From an uncultured Pseudomonadota bacterium (GTDB lineage: Bacteria > Myxococcota_A > UBA796 > GCA-2862545), in assembly GCA_903861005.1 (NCBI GenBank), contig CAIOSP010000198.1, forward strand, positions 1 through 64,000: a stretch of DNA of 64,000 nt, read 5' to 3'. Position numbers and translations under genes: made by a program. The notes beneath the pieces are model-generated. The model was not told the origin of the DNA, did no database searches, and was given only the letters and a program-made list of their open reading frames with translations. Every line of letters starts with the position of its first letter. Position 1 is the first letter of the stretch. Below are positions 7,143 through 16,221 of this stretch, one piece after another.

Positions 7143-9161
7143 TCAGGGCACGGCGACCTGCCGAATGGTGCGCACGTGGCCAAGGTCGCCCGCACCCACC
7201 GCCACGGTGTCTGTGTGGGCGCCGTGGGGCTCGGGGGTGACCCACGTGACACGCACCCCGTCGAGCGGCTGCGCAGGATCGTAGGCGCAGAACACGTCGC
7301 TAAGGTTTGTGCCGCCGGGCCCAGATCCGCCGCTGCCGACAACCCACTTCGACTGCACGAGATCGCCGGACAGACACTCGACGACCGTTCCGATCCCCGC
7401 GGAATTCGTGCGCAGCGCCGGGTCGCCCACCACGTCGATCGCGACGAGGTCGTGTCCATGTCGCGGCATGACCTGGACGACCGACCCGGCCGTTCTCCCG
7501 TCGCCACCAAGCATCAACACGTCCGCGACGCGTGCGTCCGCGAACTGCAGCGCCACGTTCTGCACGGACCATGACGGCGCCTGGATGCGCGTCGCCCGGT
7601 CGTCCAGGATTGGATGCGCCGTGTGGGCGTAGACAACCTGGACACCCTGCATCACGACACACTGCCCGTAGTATATGACGGGCGAGGGGAGGGCTGCCCC
7701 CGGCGGCGCCTCGTAGAGGCCCGTCGACACCACGATGTCAGGGCAGCCATCCAGGTTGAAGTCGCCTGTCCCGGCGCCCCAGCCTGCATAGACCACATCC
7801 GGCTCGCCCGCGGTGGTGGAAGGCAAGTGCAACTGCCGAAGATCGTGGGCCGCCGTGACCTCCTCAAAGCTGCTGCCGTTCCAGCTCGCCACAAAGTGCT
7901 GGACGTCGCGACGCTCTGGCATCAAGCCGAACGAAGGTTTGCCGTCCAGCCAAGTCCAGAAGAATCCCATCGGATCGTCACACCCGGCGAGCCCCGACGT
8001 CGACCCCTGGCACGCCGGGGTCGTCATGACGTAGGCGCCCGGCACCAGCTTGGCGAACGACCATGCCTCGTAGCGACCTATGTTCGCGTTGAACCGGTAG
8101 ATCCCGTCCGCACCTGGCTCGTCCGTCGGCGTCGGGTTCACGCCGTACTCGATGAAGTACTTGTTCGGCGCGTGGATCGGGTCGTCGGAGAAGAACGCGA
8201 TCCCCCAACCGTTCACACCGGACCAGTTGGGGATGAACGCGGTGGACCGTTCCGAGTCGTGCGCGTAGTCGACCAGGAACTCTGGCGTGGTCGGGCCGGG
8301 TGGCACGGCTCGGTTCTGCTGCAGCTTGTTTTGGAGCACCCAGGACTGATTGCGAGGCGACAGCCCCTGCGGCGTTGCACTCGAGCAGGTGATGTCGAGC
8401 GCCCCGTCGCCAAAGTAGGAGGCGCCTGCGGGGAGATCGGCGACCCAACACACGTAGGAACGCTGGAAAAGCGTGACATGATCGACGCCGGGGGTGTCGA
8501 CCCGCGCGGGCACGAACACGCCCAACATAGTGTCCCACCGAAAGACGTTCGGGAATGCGACGTCACTATGGGACGGGTACGCGCCCCCGGAGGCGAGCAC
8601 AAGATCCTGCTCGCCGTCGGCGTCCAGATCGACCGCGTCGGCCGAGAAGAGCACCCCCGGCTCGTCGAGCAGGTCCGGGATCCAGTCGATGAGGAACGGA
8701 CGGTCTGGATCGAGCGTGCATGTCACGGCGCCGCCCGCGTCCAGACTCGCGACGAACACCGGGTGAATGCGGCCCGAGTTGAGGTCGACCACGTTGGTCT
8801 TCACGATACGCTCGACCCCGCCCACGCGAAACGAGAAGATCGGGACGCTCGACGCCTCAGGGGCGACAAAGGTGTACCCTGGGGTGTCACACGCTCGGCG
8901 AAACGTGGCGCCATCTTGCTCCGGGGGGAGCGCCGACAGGTCCGTGTCCGCCGAGGCGTCGCCGCCGCCGTTCGCGTCCGAGTCCAACGCGGCGTCGGTG
9001 TCCTCTGGATGCAACGGATCCCACGTCCCCGCCGCGTGTTGCGCGGGCTCGTCCACCTCCGACGCGTTCGGCTCGTCCATCGGATGCACGCCGCAGGCCG
9101 CAGCGATCAGCGCGCACGAACCCAGCCGCCACGTCGGTGGCGACGCCTCGCCCCGCCGCAC
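7143..9161 (-). CDS. Secreted FG-GAP/ASPIC-UnbV-type lipoprotein
   Basis: About 670 residues. The N-terminus has a hydrophobic run ending LIAAACG, a good lipobox, so the product is probably an outer-membrane or surface lipoprotein. An Asp/Ala-rich linker follows. The body has FG-GAP-like calcium-loop repeats (DLDADGEQDLVLASGG near the middle, and DFNLDGCPDIVVSTG further on), characteristic of integrin-type beta propellers. The C-terminus (GIGTVVECLSGDLVQ followed by VRVTWVTPE) resembles the ASPIC/UnbV domain that often ends such proteins. A role in adhesion or ligand binding is family knowledge; the ligand is unknown. The start is uncertain: GTG at 9161 leaves an Arg-rich n-region, TTG at 9221 is also in frame, and neither has a clear ribosome binding site. 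Confidence 0.7.
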   Translation of the reverse strand: MRRGEASPPTWRLGSCALIAAACGVHPMDEPNASEVDEPAQHAAGTWDPLHPEDTDAALDSDANGGGDASADTDLSALPPEQDGATFRRACDTPGYTFVAPEASSVPIFSFRVGGVERIVKTNVVDLNSGRIHPVFVASLDAGGAVTCTLDPDRPFLIDWIPDLLDEPGVLFSADAVDLDADGEQDLVLASGGAYPSHSDVAFPNVFRWDTMLGVFVPARVDTPGVDHVTLFQRSYVCWVADLPAGASYFGDGALDITCSSATPQGLSPRNQSWVLQNKLQQNRAVPPGPTTPEFLVDYAHDSERSTAFIPNWSGVNGWGIAFFSDDPIHAPNKYFIEYGVNPTPTDEPGADGIYRFNANIGRYEAWSFAKLVPGAYVMTTPACQGSTSGLAGCDDPMGFFWTWLDGKPSFGLMPERRDVQHFVASWNGSSFEEVTAAHDLRQLHLPSTTAGEPDVVYAGWGAGTGDFNLDGCPDIVVSTGLYEAPPGAALPSPVIYYGQCVVMQGVQVVYAHTAHPILDDRATRIQAPSWSVQNVALQFADARVADVLMLGGDGRTAGSVVQVMPRHGHDLVAIDVVGDPALRTNSAGIGTVVECLSGDLVQSKWVVGSGGSGPGGTNLSDVFCAYDPAQPLDGVRVTWVTPEPHGAHTDTVAVGAGDLGHVRTIRQVAVP

Positions 9162-9403
9162 CGACCGGCGAGGCGCGAGTTGGTGCGCGGAGCCGGTCGA
9201 CCAGTCCACACCGAGGAGCAAAGGTCCAGCTGGAATTTCGGCCTCCGAGCAGGCGAGCGCACACTAGCACAGACGCGCCGTGCCGAATTCCAAAAAGGTG
9301 CGACGTTGGCGCCTGGGGCGTCACATCCCGTTGGTCCTTCCTGGGGCAAGGTCAACAGCCGGCCCACGCGGCGAGCGCAGGCCGACGACCTCGCCGAGCG
9401 CCG

Positions 9404-10864
9404 TCAGGCTCCGAGCTTCTCAACCCAGTTCACCAGCGTCCGCACCGACTGCCCAGTCGCGCCCTTCACGTAAGGGTCCACCTGCCCGTCGTAGAAAGCC
9501 GACCCGGCGATATCCAGATGCGCCCAGCGGGTGTCCTTCTTCACGAAGTGCCCGAGGAACAGCCCCGCCGTGATGCTGCCGCCGTTGCGACCGCCGGTGT
9601 TCTTGAGCTGGCCCCAAGTGCCCTTGATCAACCGGTTGTACGCGTCGACCAAGGGGAGGCGCCAGACGGCCTCGTTGGCGGCCGCGTAGGCGCCGGTGAG
9701 CTCGTCGGCCAGGCCCTGGTCCTTGGTGAACAGGCCGGTGTAGTCGGGGCCCAGGGCGACCAGGATGGCGCCGGTGAGGGTGGCCAGGTCGACCACGCGG
9801 CTGACGCCGGGGACCTCGGACGCGAGGATGAGGGCGTCGGCCAGGATCAGGCGGCCCTCGGCGTCCGTGTTCTGGACCTCGACGGTGACGCCGTTCTTGT
9901 AGCGGAGGATGTCGCCCAGCTTGTACGACGTGCCGCTCGGCATGTTCTCGACGCAGGGCAGGAAGGTGTCGACCGCGACAGCCAAGCCGAGCTGGGCGAT
10001 GGCGCCCGTGGCGGCGAGGGCCGTCGCGGCGCCGCCCATGTCGCAGCGCATCGTGAGCATGCCGTCGGTGGGCTTGAGCGACAGGCCGCCCGAGTCGAAG
10101 GTGACGCCCTTGCCGACCAGCGCGACGTGGTCCTTGGCGTTGGGTGGACGGTACGAGACGCGGATCAGCACGCCGGGACGGGCCGAGCCCTGGCCGACGG
10201 CGACGATGCCGACGAGGCCCTCGGCCTCACAGCGCTTGATATCCCAAACCTCAACCGTCACGTGAGGGATCGACTCGAGCTTGCGGGCCTCGGCGGCCAG
10301 CGACTCCGGATAGACATCGGCGGGGGGCGCGTTGACCAGGTCGCGGGCCTTCTGCTGCCACGCCGCGCGGACACCCGCGGCGATTGCGGCCCCGGCGATC
10401 GCGGCGCCTTCGCCGTTGTCGAGCACCGTGAGGGTGTTGAGCGCGGGGCGCTTCTGCGCCTCGGGCAGGTAGGGGTCGTAGGCGTAGTTGCCGACCGGCA
10501 CCAGCTCCAGCACGTCGCGGGCGGTGGCGCCGTCGAGCGCACCGAACGCGAGCGCGGCGGTGGTGGCCTTCTCGCCGCGGGCGATGGCGCCGACCTTGGC
10601 GCCGGCCAGGGTGCGATCGTTCGTGCCGCGATCGCCCAGGCCGACGATGACGAGCTGCTTGGCCTTGGCGCGGCCAAAGGTGGGGACGAGCAGCGACGCG
10701 CCGCCCTTCGCCTCGAATTTGCGATCCTTTAGGTAGTTCGCGATGTCCTGGCCAAAAGTGCCGAGCGTACGCGATAGATCCGCGGCGCCGTCGCCGGTGA
10801 TGCCGACGGCCAGCAGGTCGACCTCGACGTTGAGGGCATCGACGGCAGAGAACACGACATCCAT
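9404..10864 (-). CDS. pepA: Leucyl aminopeptidase (M17 family)
   Basis: A 486-residue cytosolic aminopeptidase of standard PepA length. The C-terminal catalytic domain has the two-metal M17 signature NTDAEGRL, preceded by the lysine- and aspartate-bearing VGKGVTFDSGGLSLKP and MRCDMGGAA. These supply the two metal ions and the catalytic lysine/arginine. The N-terminal ~150 residues are the variable regulatory domain. It releases N-terminal leucine and other residues from peptides. In some bacteria PepA also acts as a DNA-binding protein in recombination and regulation, which cannot be judged here. The ATG at 10864 is chosen over an upstream in-frame start because GGAG sits five bases before it and homologous sequence begins at that point. 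It follows the pseudokinase-like gene with a 43-base gap on the same strand. Confidence 0.93.
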   Translation of the reverse strand: MDVVFSAVDALNVEVDLLAVGITGDGAADLSRTLGTFGQDIANYLKDRKFEAKGGASLLVPTFGRAKAKQLVIVGLGDRGTNDRTLAGAKVGAIARGEKATTAALAFGALDGATARDVLELVPVGNYAYDPYLPEAQKRPALNTLTVLDNGEGAAIAGAAIAAGVRAAWQQKARDLVNAPPADVYPESLAAEARKLESIPHVTVEVWDIKRCEAEGLVGIVAVGQGSARPGVLIRVSYRPPNAKDHVALVGKGVTFDSGGLSLKPTDGMLTMRCDMGGAATALAATGAIAQLGLAVAVDTFLPCVENMPSGTSYKLGDILRYKNGVTVEVQNTDAEGRLILADALILASEVPGVSRVVDLATLTGAILVALGPDYTGLFTKDQGLADELTGAYAAANEAVWRLPLVDAYNRLIKGTWGQLKNTGGRNGGSITAGLFLGHFVKKDTRWAHLDIAGSAFYDGQVDPYVKGATGQSVRTLVNWVEKLGA

Positions 10865-10907
10865 GACAGCTCCGAAGGGTGGCGAGACGAGGTTCGCGAG
10901 GCGGGGA

Positions 10908-12821
10908 TCAGCAGGAACGGACGGAGGCGACCAGCACGATGAACACGAAGCCGCCCGCGATGGTCGCCATGAAGGCGGACCACGGATCATCCTGGAAGAA
11001 GGCCAACACGCTGGTGCGCAGGCCGTCCAAGCGGTTGAAGCGGGGCGGCAGATCCCCCATGTCGTAGGCGGGCAGGTCGCCGCCGATCGGCGCGGGGGGC
11101 GCGTAGTCGTGGAAGTTGTCGTCGGCCTGCAGGGCGGAAGGCATCGGCATGTCCAGGCCGTCGTGGCTCACGGACGTGGTCGTGATCGGCTCGTAGGCGA
11201 TCGACGGCAGCGTCGGCGGGTTGGACACGGACGACGACATGGGCGGGGCCGCCACCGGCAGGGACGCCACGGGGAGCGACGCGATGGGCACGCCTCCGCG
11301 GCGCGGCTCCGGGGTGAACGACGCGGGCATCGGCGCCAGATCGTCGTCGAAGGTGGACGGCTCGGCGTCGGGGGGGCGGGCGTAGTCCTCCGTGGGCGGC
11401 GCGATCGGCCGGGGCGGGGCCTTGCGGGCGCCGCCGAACTCGATGACGTCGCCGTCGTCCTGGTCGGAGTTGTACGTGGGCGCGGCCGGGCGGGTCATCG
11501 GGATAGGCTGGGGCACATCGACCGGGACGGCAGGCGGCACGTAGCCGGGGCGCGGGCGCACCTCGAACTGGCCCTCCGAGACGGACGCCTCGCCGCGGGC
11601 GTCCTTGATCGAGAACGCCGTGCGGATCTGGTAGCGACCCGGCGGTACGTCCGGCAGCGTGAAGTTGAAGCGCCAGCGGCCCGACGGGTAGCGCTCGACC
11701 GTGAAGCGCGAGCCGTGGATGCGCACGCGCCCGTCGCCCGGGGCGTCCTGATCGCGCAGCAAGAGGCCGACGGCCACGTCCTCGTCGGCCGCGCAGCCCG
11801 ACGACGTCTCGACGTTCACGCTGAACTCGGCGGTGCCTGCGCCCTCGAACACGTTGTCGCGCGCGGCCGTGCCGAGCATGACCTTCGAGACGTTCTTCAC
11901 GGTCGGGTGGATCAGCTCGTGCACCTCGACCAGGCGGGTGCGCAGCTCGTCGACGCGATCGAAGCGGTAAGGCGGCGACGGCGTGGAGGGGCCCGACAGC
12001 GCGCGCTCCAGCGTGGAGCCCAGGCGGGTGGTGGCCTTGGTGGCGAACCGCGCGATCACGTGCTCGGCGCGCAGCCGGGCGACGGCGGCGTCCTTGAGGG
12101 TGGCCAGCTGTACGCGACCCAAGCCTTCGGTCGGCAGATCCAGGCGGCGCGAGCCGTCGTCGGCCATGCCGGGCGCGCTGCACGCCCGCCACAGCGCCAC
12201 GCACAGCGACCAGGTGTCCCACGTGGCGCGCGGCGTCCCGGTGGACTCGGGCGGCAGGTAGACCGAGCGGGTGGCGGCCTTCTCCAGCGCCGCGCGCACC
12301 GGCACGAGCGCCGGCACCAAGTGGTCGGTCAGCGCGATCTCGTCGGACGGATCGAGCAGGATGTTGGTCGGGCGCAGGTTGCCGTGCGCCACGCCGACGG
12401 CGGCCGCCGTGTCCAGCTTGTGCAGGATGCGGATGACCAAATCGATCGCCTCGGACAGCGGCAGGCCGCTCGCCAGCCGCGACTCGAGCGTGCCCGCAAA
12501 GCGCGGGGTGACGATCGCCGGGCGACCGTCGGGCAGCGTCACCGCGCCGAGCAGGCGGGGCAGGAACGCGTGCCGGTGAGACTCCAGCTCGCGCCGGAAC
12601 GCGTCGGCCGCCGCAGCGCACGCCGCAGCCAGGGCGCCCGCGTCGGTGACGCCGGCCAGATCGTCGATGGAGAGCGGCGCTTTGAGCACGCCTTTGGTGC
12701 CGTCGGCCGCCACCACGGCGTACGAACGGCCCCACAGACCGCGGCCAAGCTCCGATTCGATACGCCACGTCGTGGCGCCCGAATCTCCACGGGCGGAGGT
12801 GACGACTTCACCAGTTTGCAT
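10908..12821 (-). CDS. Membrane-anchored protein kinase-like (probable pseudokinase)
   Basis: A 637-residue protein with a bacterial Ser/Thr kinase-like fold in residues ~20-270. A glycine loop LGRGLWG is at 25-31 and a VAIK-type lysine at K47 (GVLKAP). The catalytic loop reads HGNLRPTN (146-153), so the HRD aspartate is replaced by Asn148. The DFG position reads TDH with D166. Loss of the catalytic base suggests a pseudokinase or a very weak kinase. The middle (~340-460) has a beta-sandwich-like segment, then a long Pro-rich, low-complexity linker. A single C-terminal transmembrane helix lies at about 612-632 (FMATIAGGFVFIVLVASV), so the kinase-like part faces the cytoplasm. ATG at 12821 is preferred over an in-frame upstream start because GAGG precedes it. 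It is probably co-transcribed with pepA. Confidence 0.75.
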   Translation of the reverse strand: MQTGEVVTSARGDSGATTWRIESELGRGLWGRSYAVVAADGTKGVLKAPLSIDDLAGVTDAGALAAACAAAADAFRRELESHRHAFLPRLLGAVTLPDGRPAIVTPRFAGTLESRLASGLPLSEAIDLVIRILHKLDTAAAVGVAHGNLRPTNILLDPSDEIALTDHLVPALVPVRAALEKAATRSVYLPPESTGTPRATWDTWSLCVALWRACSAPGMADDGSRRLDLPTEGLGRVQLATLKDAAVARLRAEHVIARFATKATTRLGSTLERALSGPSTPSPPYRFDRVDELRTRLVEVHELIHPTVKNVSKVMLGTAARDNVFEGAGTAEFSVNVETSSGCAADEDVAVGLLLRDQDAPGDGRVRIHGSRFTVERYPSGRWRFNFTLPDVPPGRYQIRTAFSIKDARGEASVSEGQFEVRPRPGYVPPAVPVDVPQPIPMTRPAAPTYNSDQDDGDVIEFGGARKAPPRPIAPPTEDYARPPDAEPSTFDDDLAPMPASFTPEPRRGGVPIASLPVASLPVAAPPMSSSVSNPPTLPSIAYEPITTTSVSHDGLDMPMPSALQADDNFHDYAPPAPIGGDLPAYDMGDLPPRFNRLDGLRTSVLAFFQDDPWSAFMATIAGGFVFIVLVASVRSC

Positions 12822-12846
12822 CGATGCCTCGCGACGCGTCGCGTCG

Positions 12847-14010
12847 TCAGTCCAGATCACCGGGATCGATTCCAGCCTCGCCATCGGCGAGGAAATCCGC
12901 GACCGCGCGTGCGAGGCCGACGTTGGAATTCGACAGGACGTGCTGGTATTCGGTCCGCGTCGGGGCCCAGACGTTCCCCGCGGAGTCCTTGAAGCGCTTG
13001 AACAGCGCGTCGTTCGCCTTGGCCGGGATGCGCGGGTCCGCGCTGCTCGCCAGGATGCCCAGACGGTTGGGCATGTTGCCCTGCGGCAGCAGCGACGCAG
13101 CGCCGACCATCATGTTGGGTGGCGCGGCCGTGCCGTTGCCACCCGGGAAGATGCGGTTCAGGCCGTTGCGGAGCGGCTGCAGGTCCGGCGACACCGTGGC
13201 GCCGTAGAGGACCCGCAGGTCATCCACCGGCGAGTCGAGCACGACCGCCTCGGACTTGTAGGCGAAGCTGCCATCCTGCTTGCGGATGGACAGCAGCTCC
13301 GACGCCGCGCGCGAGCCCTCACCGCCCAGGCCGACGATGAAGATGCGCGACGTGTCGACGTGGATGGGCAGGGTGACCGGGTTGCCCGGGGGGAACGGTT
13401 CGTTGGCGTGCAGCCAGCCGAACTCCGCCGCGGTGCGGCCGTCGCGGAAGAACAGGTCCGCGCTGAAGTCGTTCTCGTTGACGCTGCTGCGGTTGTGCCA
13501 CCAGTCGCCCCAGCAGTTGCTGGGGAAGAGCATCGCGATGCCCTTGGTGGCGAGCGCCGCGGGGAGGGCGCCCGCGTCGATCTCGGCGTCATCGTACGAC
13601 GGGTACATGCCGAGCGTGGCGAACACCTGCTGGGCGGCCCAGTCGAGCTCCAGGCGGCGGGACAGGCCCTGCGTCTCCTGGAACGTGTCGGTGCCGAACG
13701 GGTTGGTCGACGTGGGGGCGATCACCCAGTCGAACGCGCCCGAGTGGAACACGACCGCCGTGGGGATGGAGCCCACGTTGGGGTGGGCGCGGTAGTCAGC
13801 CTGCTCCGGGTAGACCAGCCAGAACCGCGCGGCCGTGCCGTCGGGGCAGGTCAGCGACATGTCGAACGACTCGACGAACCAGTTGTCTGGCCCACCGACC
13901 ACGGGCGAGAACGCCACGCGGCCCGTGTCCACCACGGGGTTGTCGAGCTTCCAGCATGCGGAGAGCATCAGCAGGGACATCAGGCGCAAAGCGCGCACCG
14001 CGGCCTCCAT
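12847..14010 (-). CDS. Lipoprotein with possible alpha/beta-hydrolase-like fold
   Basis: A 387-residue lipoprotein: residues 1-19 form a signal peptide ending LLMLSACW, with Cys at the lipobox. The mature part opens with a beta-rich segment. It contains stretches such as PTAVVFHSG and IFIVGLGGEGSRAASELL that resemble the oxyanion strand and nucleophile-elbow regions of alpha/beta hydrolases, but no clean GxSxG is present. An enzymatic assignment is therefore unsafe. Several Trp/Asn-rich loops (CWGDWWHNRSS) look surface-exposed. The start ATG at 14010 is chosen for the signal peptide. The frame stays open far upstream, but that extension is antisense to miaB. It lies 25 bases before the pseudokinase-like gene on the same strand, so all three minus-strand genes may form one unit. 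Confidence 0.65.
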   Translation of the reverse strand: MEAAVRALRLMSLLMLSACWKLDNPVVDTGRVAFSPVVGGPDNWFVESFDMSLTCPDGTAARFWLVYPEQADYRAHPNVGSIPTAVVFHSGAFDWVIAPTSTNPFGTDTFQETQGLSRRLELDWAAQQVFATLGMYPSYDDAEIDAGALPAALATKGIAMLFPSNCWGDWWHNRSSVNENDFSADLFFRDGRTAAEFGWLHANEPFPPGNPVTLPIHVDTSRIFIVGLGGEGSRAASELLSIRKQDGSFAYKSEAVVLDSPVDDLRVLYGATVSPDLQPLRNGLNRIFPGGNGTAAPPNMMVGAASLLPQGNMPNRLGILASSADPRIPAKANDALFKRFKDSAGNVWAPTRTEYQHVLSNSNVGLARAVADFLADGEAGIDPGDLD

Positions 14011-14104
14011 TCTGTGGCGAGCATAGCGTCTCGACGCGTGGGGGGAAAGCGCACCCGTCGACCTTCTCACACGCGCGTTGTAGGCTGGGCCTGGAGGACC
14101 GACC

Positions 14105-14782
14105 ATGACCGAGCGACGCGACGACGCGGCCCCGACCGGGAGGCGCCTCCCTGGCGCGCAGCCACCGGCGGCTTCTGCCCCGTCCGGCCCGTCCCCATCG
14201 GCGCCTTCGGCGGCGCCTGGCGTGGCGGCTCCGGCGGTCCCGCAGGTCGTCGCGGCCTCGCCGGTCGCCGTCACGCCCGGCGCCCCCACGTCGGAGCAGC
14301 GCACGCTCCGCGCGGTCGGCGCGTTCGCGTTGGGCACGGCGGCGGTCCTGCTCGGCATGGCGGCGGCGATCGTGATCGGGCTCTGGCCCCCGCCCCCGGT
14401 GGTCGACCCCTCCGTGGTGGCGTCCGGCGGCATGCCCGAGGACGTGGTCGCCGCGCTCGCCTCGCTGCGCAACGAGGCCCGCGAGGTGGTGGAGGTCAAG
14501 CACGTGCCGCAGCCGCCCCCGCCGCGCCCGGCCGACGCCACCCTCGGGCTGCCGGAAGGCCACCCGTACCGGGCCTGGGCGCTGCGCTGTCCGTCCACCT
14601 CCATGCCGCCGCCCCTGACGGAAGGACCGATCACGCCCGGATCGCAGACCAGCGTACTGATCCCCATGGTGCCGCCGGTGCGCTGTGAGGTGTCGCTGGC
14701 GGGCCCCGGCACCAACCGCATCGACGTGCGCGCGGGCGCCCACGTCACCTGCCACATGGCGGGCGGGCTGGTCTGCGACTGA
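14105..14782 (+). CDS. Pro/Ala-rich single-pass membrane protein, unknown
   Basis: A 225-residue protein I do not recognise. Residues 1-60 are cytoplasmic and rich in Pro, Ala and Ser. One transmembrane helix spans about residues 74-98 (GAFALGTAAVLLGMAAAIVIGLW). The C-terminal half is outside the membrane and has three cysteines (in LRCPST, PVRCEVS and HVTCHMA) plus the final CD, which could form disulfides. A beta-rich ending (GTNRIDVRAGAHVTCHMAGG) recalls the tail of bacterial kinase-linked extracellular domains, but that is speculative. The ATG at 14105 has GGAGG about seven bases upstream. It is divergent from the lipoprotein gene at 14010 and sits 62 bases before miaB, possibly in the same transcript. 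Confidence 0.65.
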   Translation: MTERRDDAAPTGRRLPGAQPPAASAPSGPSPSAPSAAPGVAAPAVPQVVAASPVAVTPGAPTSEQRTLRAVGAFALGTAAVLLGMAAAIVIGLWPPPPVVDPSVVASGGMPEDVVAALASLRNEAREVVEVKHVPQPPPPRPADATLGLPEGHPYRAWALRCPSTSMPPPLTEGPITPGSQTSVLIPMVPPVRCEVSLAGPGTNRIDVRAGAHVTCHMAGGLVCD

Positions 14783-14844
14783 GGCCACCGCCTCGCGCGG
14801 CTAAGCGGCGCCGAATCGGCTAGGGGCGGCCTCGGAGTGCCGCC

Positions 14845-16221
14845 TTGATCGACCTGTCGACGCTTGCCCCGCCCGCGCCCGCCGCGGAGCCCAACGACGC
14901 CACGCCCAAGCGGGTGTGGTTCCATACGTTCGGCTGCCAGATGAACGAGTACGACACGGGCAAGATGCGCGCGCAGCTGCGGATCGACGGCTACCAGGAC
15001 GCGGCCGCCCCCGACGAGGCCGACCTCATCCTGCTCAACACCTGCTCCATCCGCGAGAAGGCGCAGGTCAAGGTCGACAGCGCGCTCGGGCACTACCGGC
15101 GCCTCAAGCGCCTGGGGCAGCCGGTCGTGATCGGCGTCGCCGGGTGCGTCGCGCAGCAGGAAGGGCAGGCGCTGCTCACGCGCTACCCGGATCTGGACCT
15201 CGTGTTCGGGCCAGACGGCGTGCCGCATGTGCGCAAGCTGGTGGAAGAGGCCCGCTCCGGTCGCCGCGTGCTCGACACCGACTTCTTGGACCTGGAGGCG
15301 TACCCGTTCGTCTCCGACCTGGACCCCTCGGTCGACGGCATCGGCGCCTTCGTCACCATCCAGAAGGGCTGCGACAACAAGTGCACCTTCTGCATCGTCC
15401 CGGCGACGCGCGGCGCTGAGGCGTCGCGCCCGAGCACGCAGGTGATCGACGAGGTGCGCGGCTTGGTCGGAAAGGGCGTGCAAGAGATCACGCTCATCGG
15501 TCAGAACGTCAACAGCTACGGCCTCAAGACGCCGGGTGAGGTGACGTTCGCTCAGCTGCTCTACGAGGTGGCCGCGGTGCCGGGCGTCTCGCGCATCCGC
15601 TACACCACCAGCCACCCGCGCGACATGGGCGACGACGTGGTCGCCGCCTACCGCGACCTGCCCGCGCTCGCGTCGCACCTGCACTTGCCCGTGCAGTCTG
15701 GATCCAGCGCGGTGCTGCGCCGCATGAAGCGCTTCTACACCCGCGAGCACTACCTCGACGTGGTGAACAAGCTGCGCGCCGCGCGCCCGGATCTGGCCCT
15801 GACCACCGACGTAATCGTCGGCTTCCCGGGCGAGACCGACGACGACTTTGACGCCACCATGGCGCTGCTCGACGAGGCGCAGTTCGTGACCTCGTTCAGC
15901 TTCAAGTACAGCCAGCGCCCGGACACCGCCGCGCTCCGCCTCAAGGACCCTGTCCCCGACGACGTCGCCAGCGAGCGCTTGAGCCGCTGGCAGGTCGCGC
16001 AGCGCGTGCGCAGCTTGGCCTGGACCCGCGGGCACGAGGACCAGGAGGTCGAGGTGATCATCGAGGGCCCGTCCCGCCACGAGCCCACGGTCCTGTGCGG
16101 TCGCACGTCGGGCAACCTGATGGTCAACTTCCCCGGCGACCCGTCGCTGGTCGGTCGCAGCGCGCTGGTGCGCGTCACGCGTGGCTTCACCAACACCGCT
16201 CGCGGCGAGCTGATCGCGTGA
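14845..16221 (+). CDS. miaB: tRNA-2-methylthio-N6-dimethylallyladenosine synthase MiaB
   Basis: A 458-residue radical-SAM methylthiotransferase. The N-terminal UPF0004 domain carries the auxiliary cluster cysteines C31 (FGCQMNEYD), C67 (NTCSIRE) and C101 (AGCVAQ). The radical-SAM CxxxCxxC is C176/C180/C183 in KGCDNKCTFC. A C-terminal TRAM-like RNA-binding segment follows (residues ~395-455). It adds a methylthio group to isopentenyl-adenosine 37 of tRNAs that read UNN codons. FHTFGCQMN with IREKA and GQNVNSYG favour MiaB over RimO or MtaB. The start is TTG at 14845 with GGAGTG upstream; homology begins about residue 22, so the first 20 residues are a lineage extension. It overlaps the next gene by four bases (GTGA). 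Confidence 0.93.
   Translation: MIDLSTLAPPAPAAEPNDATPKRVWFHTFGCQMNEYDTGKMRAQLRIDGYQDAAAPDEADLILLNTCSIREKAQVKVDSALGHYRRLKRLGQPVVIGVAGCVAQQEGQALLTRYPDLDLVFGPDGVPHVRKLVEEARSGRRVLDTDFLDLEAYPFVSDLDPSVDGIGAFVTIQKGCDNKCTFCIVPATRGAEASRPSTQVIDEVRGLVGKGVQEITLIGQNVNSYGLKTPGEVTFAQLLYEVAAVPGVSRIRYTTSHPRDMGDDVVAAYRDLPALASHLHLPVQSGSSAVLRRMKRFYTREHYLDVVNKLRAARPDLALTTDVIVGFPGETDDDFDATMALLDEAQFVTSFSFKYSQRPDTAALRLKDPVPDDVASERLSRWQVAQRVRSLAWTRGHEDQEVEVIIEGPSRHEPTVLCGRTSGNLMVNFPGDPSLVGRSALVRVTRGFTNTARGELIA

Noticed and set aside
9137-12992. Long plus-strand open frames opposite pepA and the pseudokinase-like gene
   Set aside because: Arg/Gly-rich translations with no domain; shadows of minus-strand genes with clear motifs.
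14011-16080. Upstream extension of the minus-strand lipoprotein frame to a 1077-codon protein
   Set aside because: The extension is antisense to miaB, whose Fe-S motifs are intact. The lipoprotein signal peptide begins at 14010.
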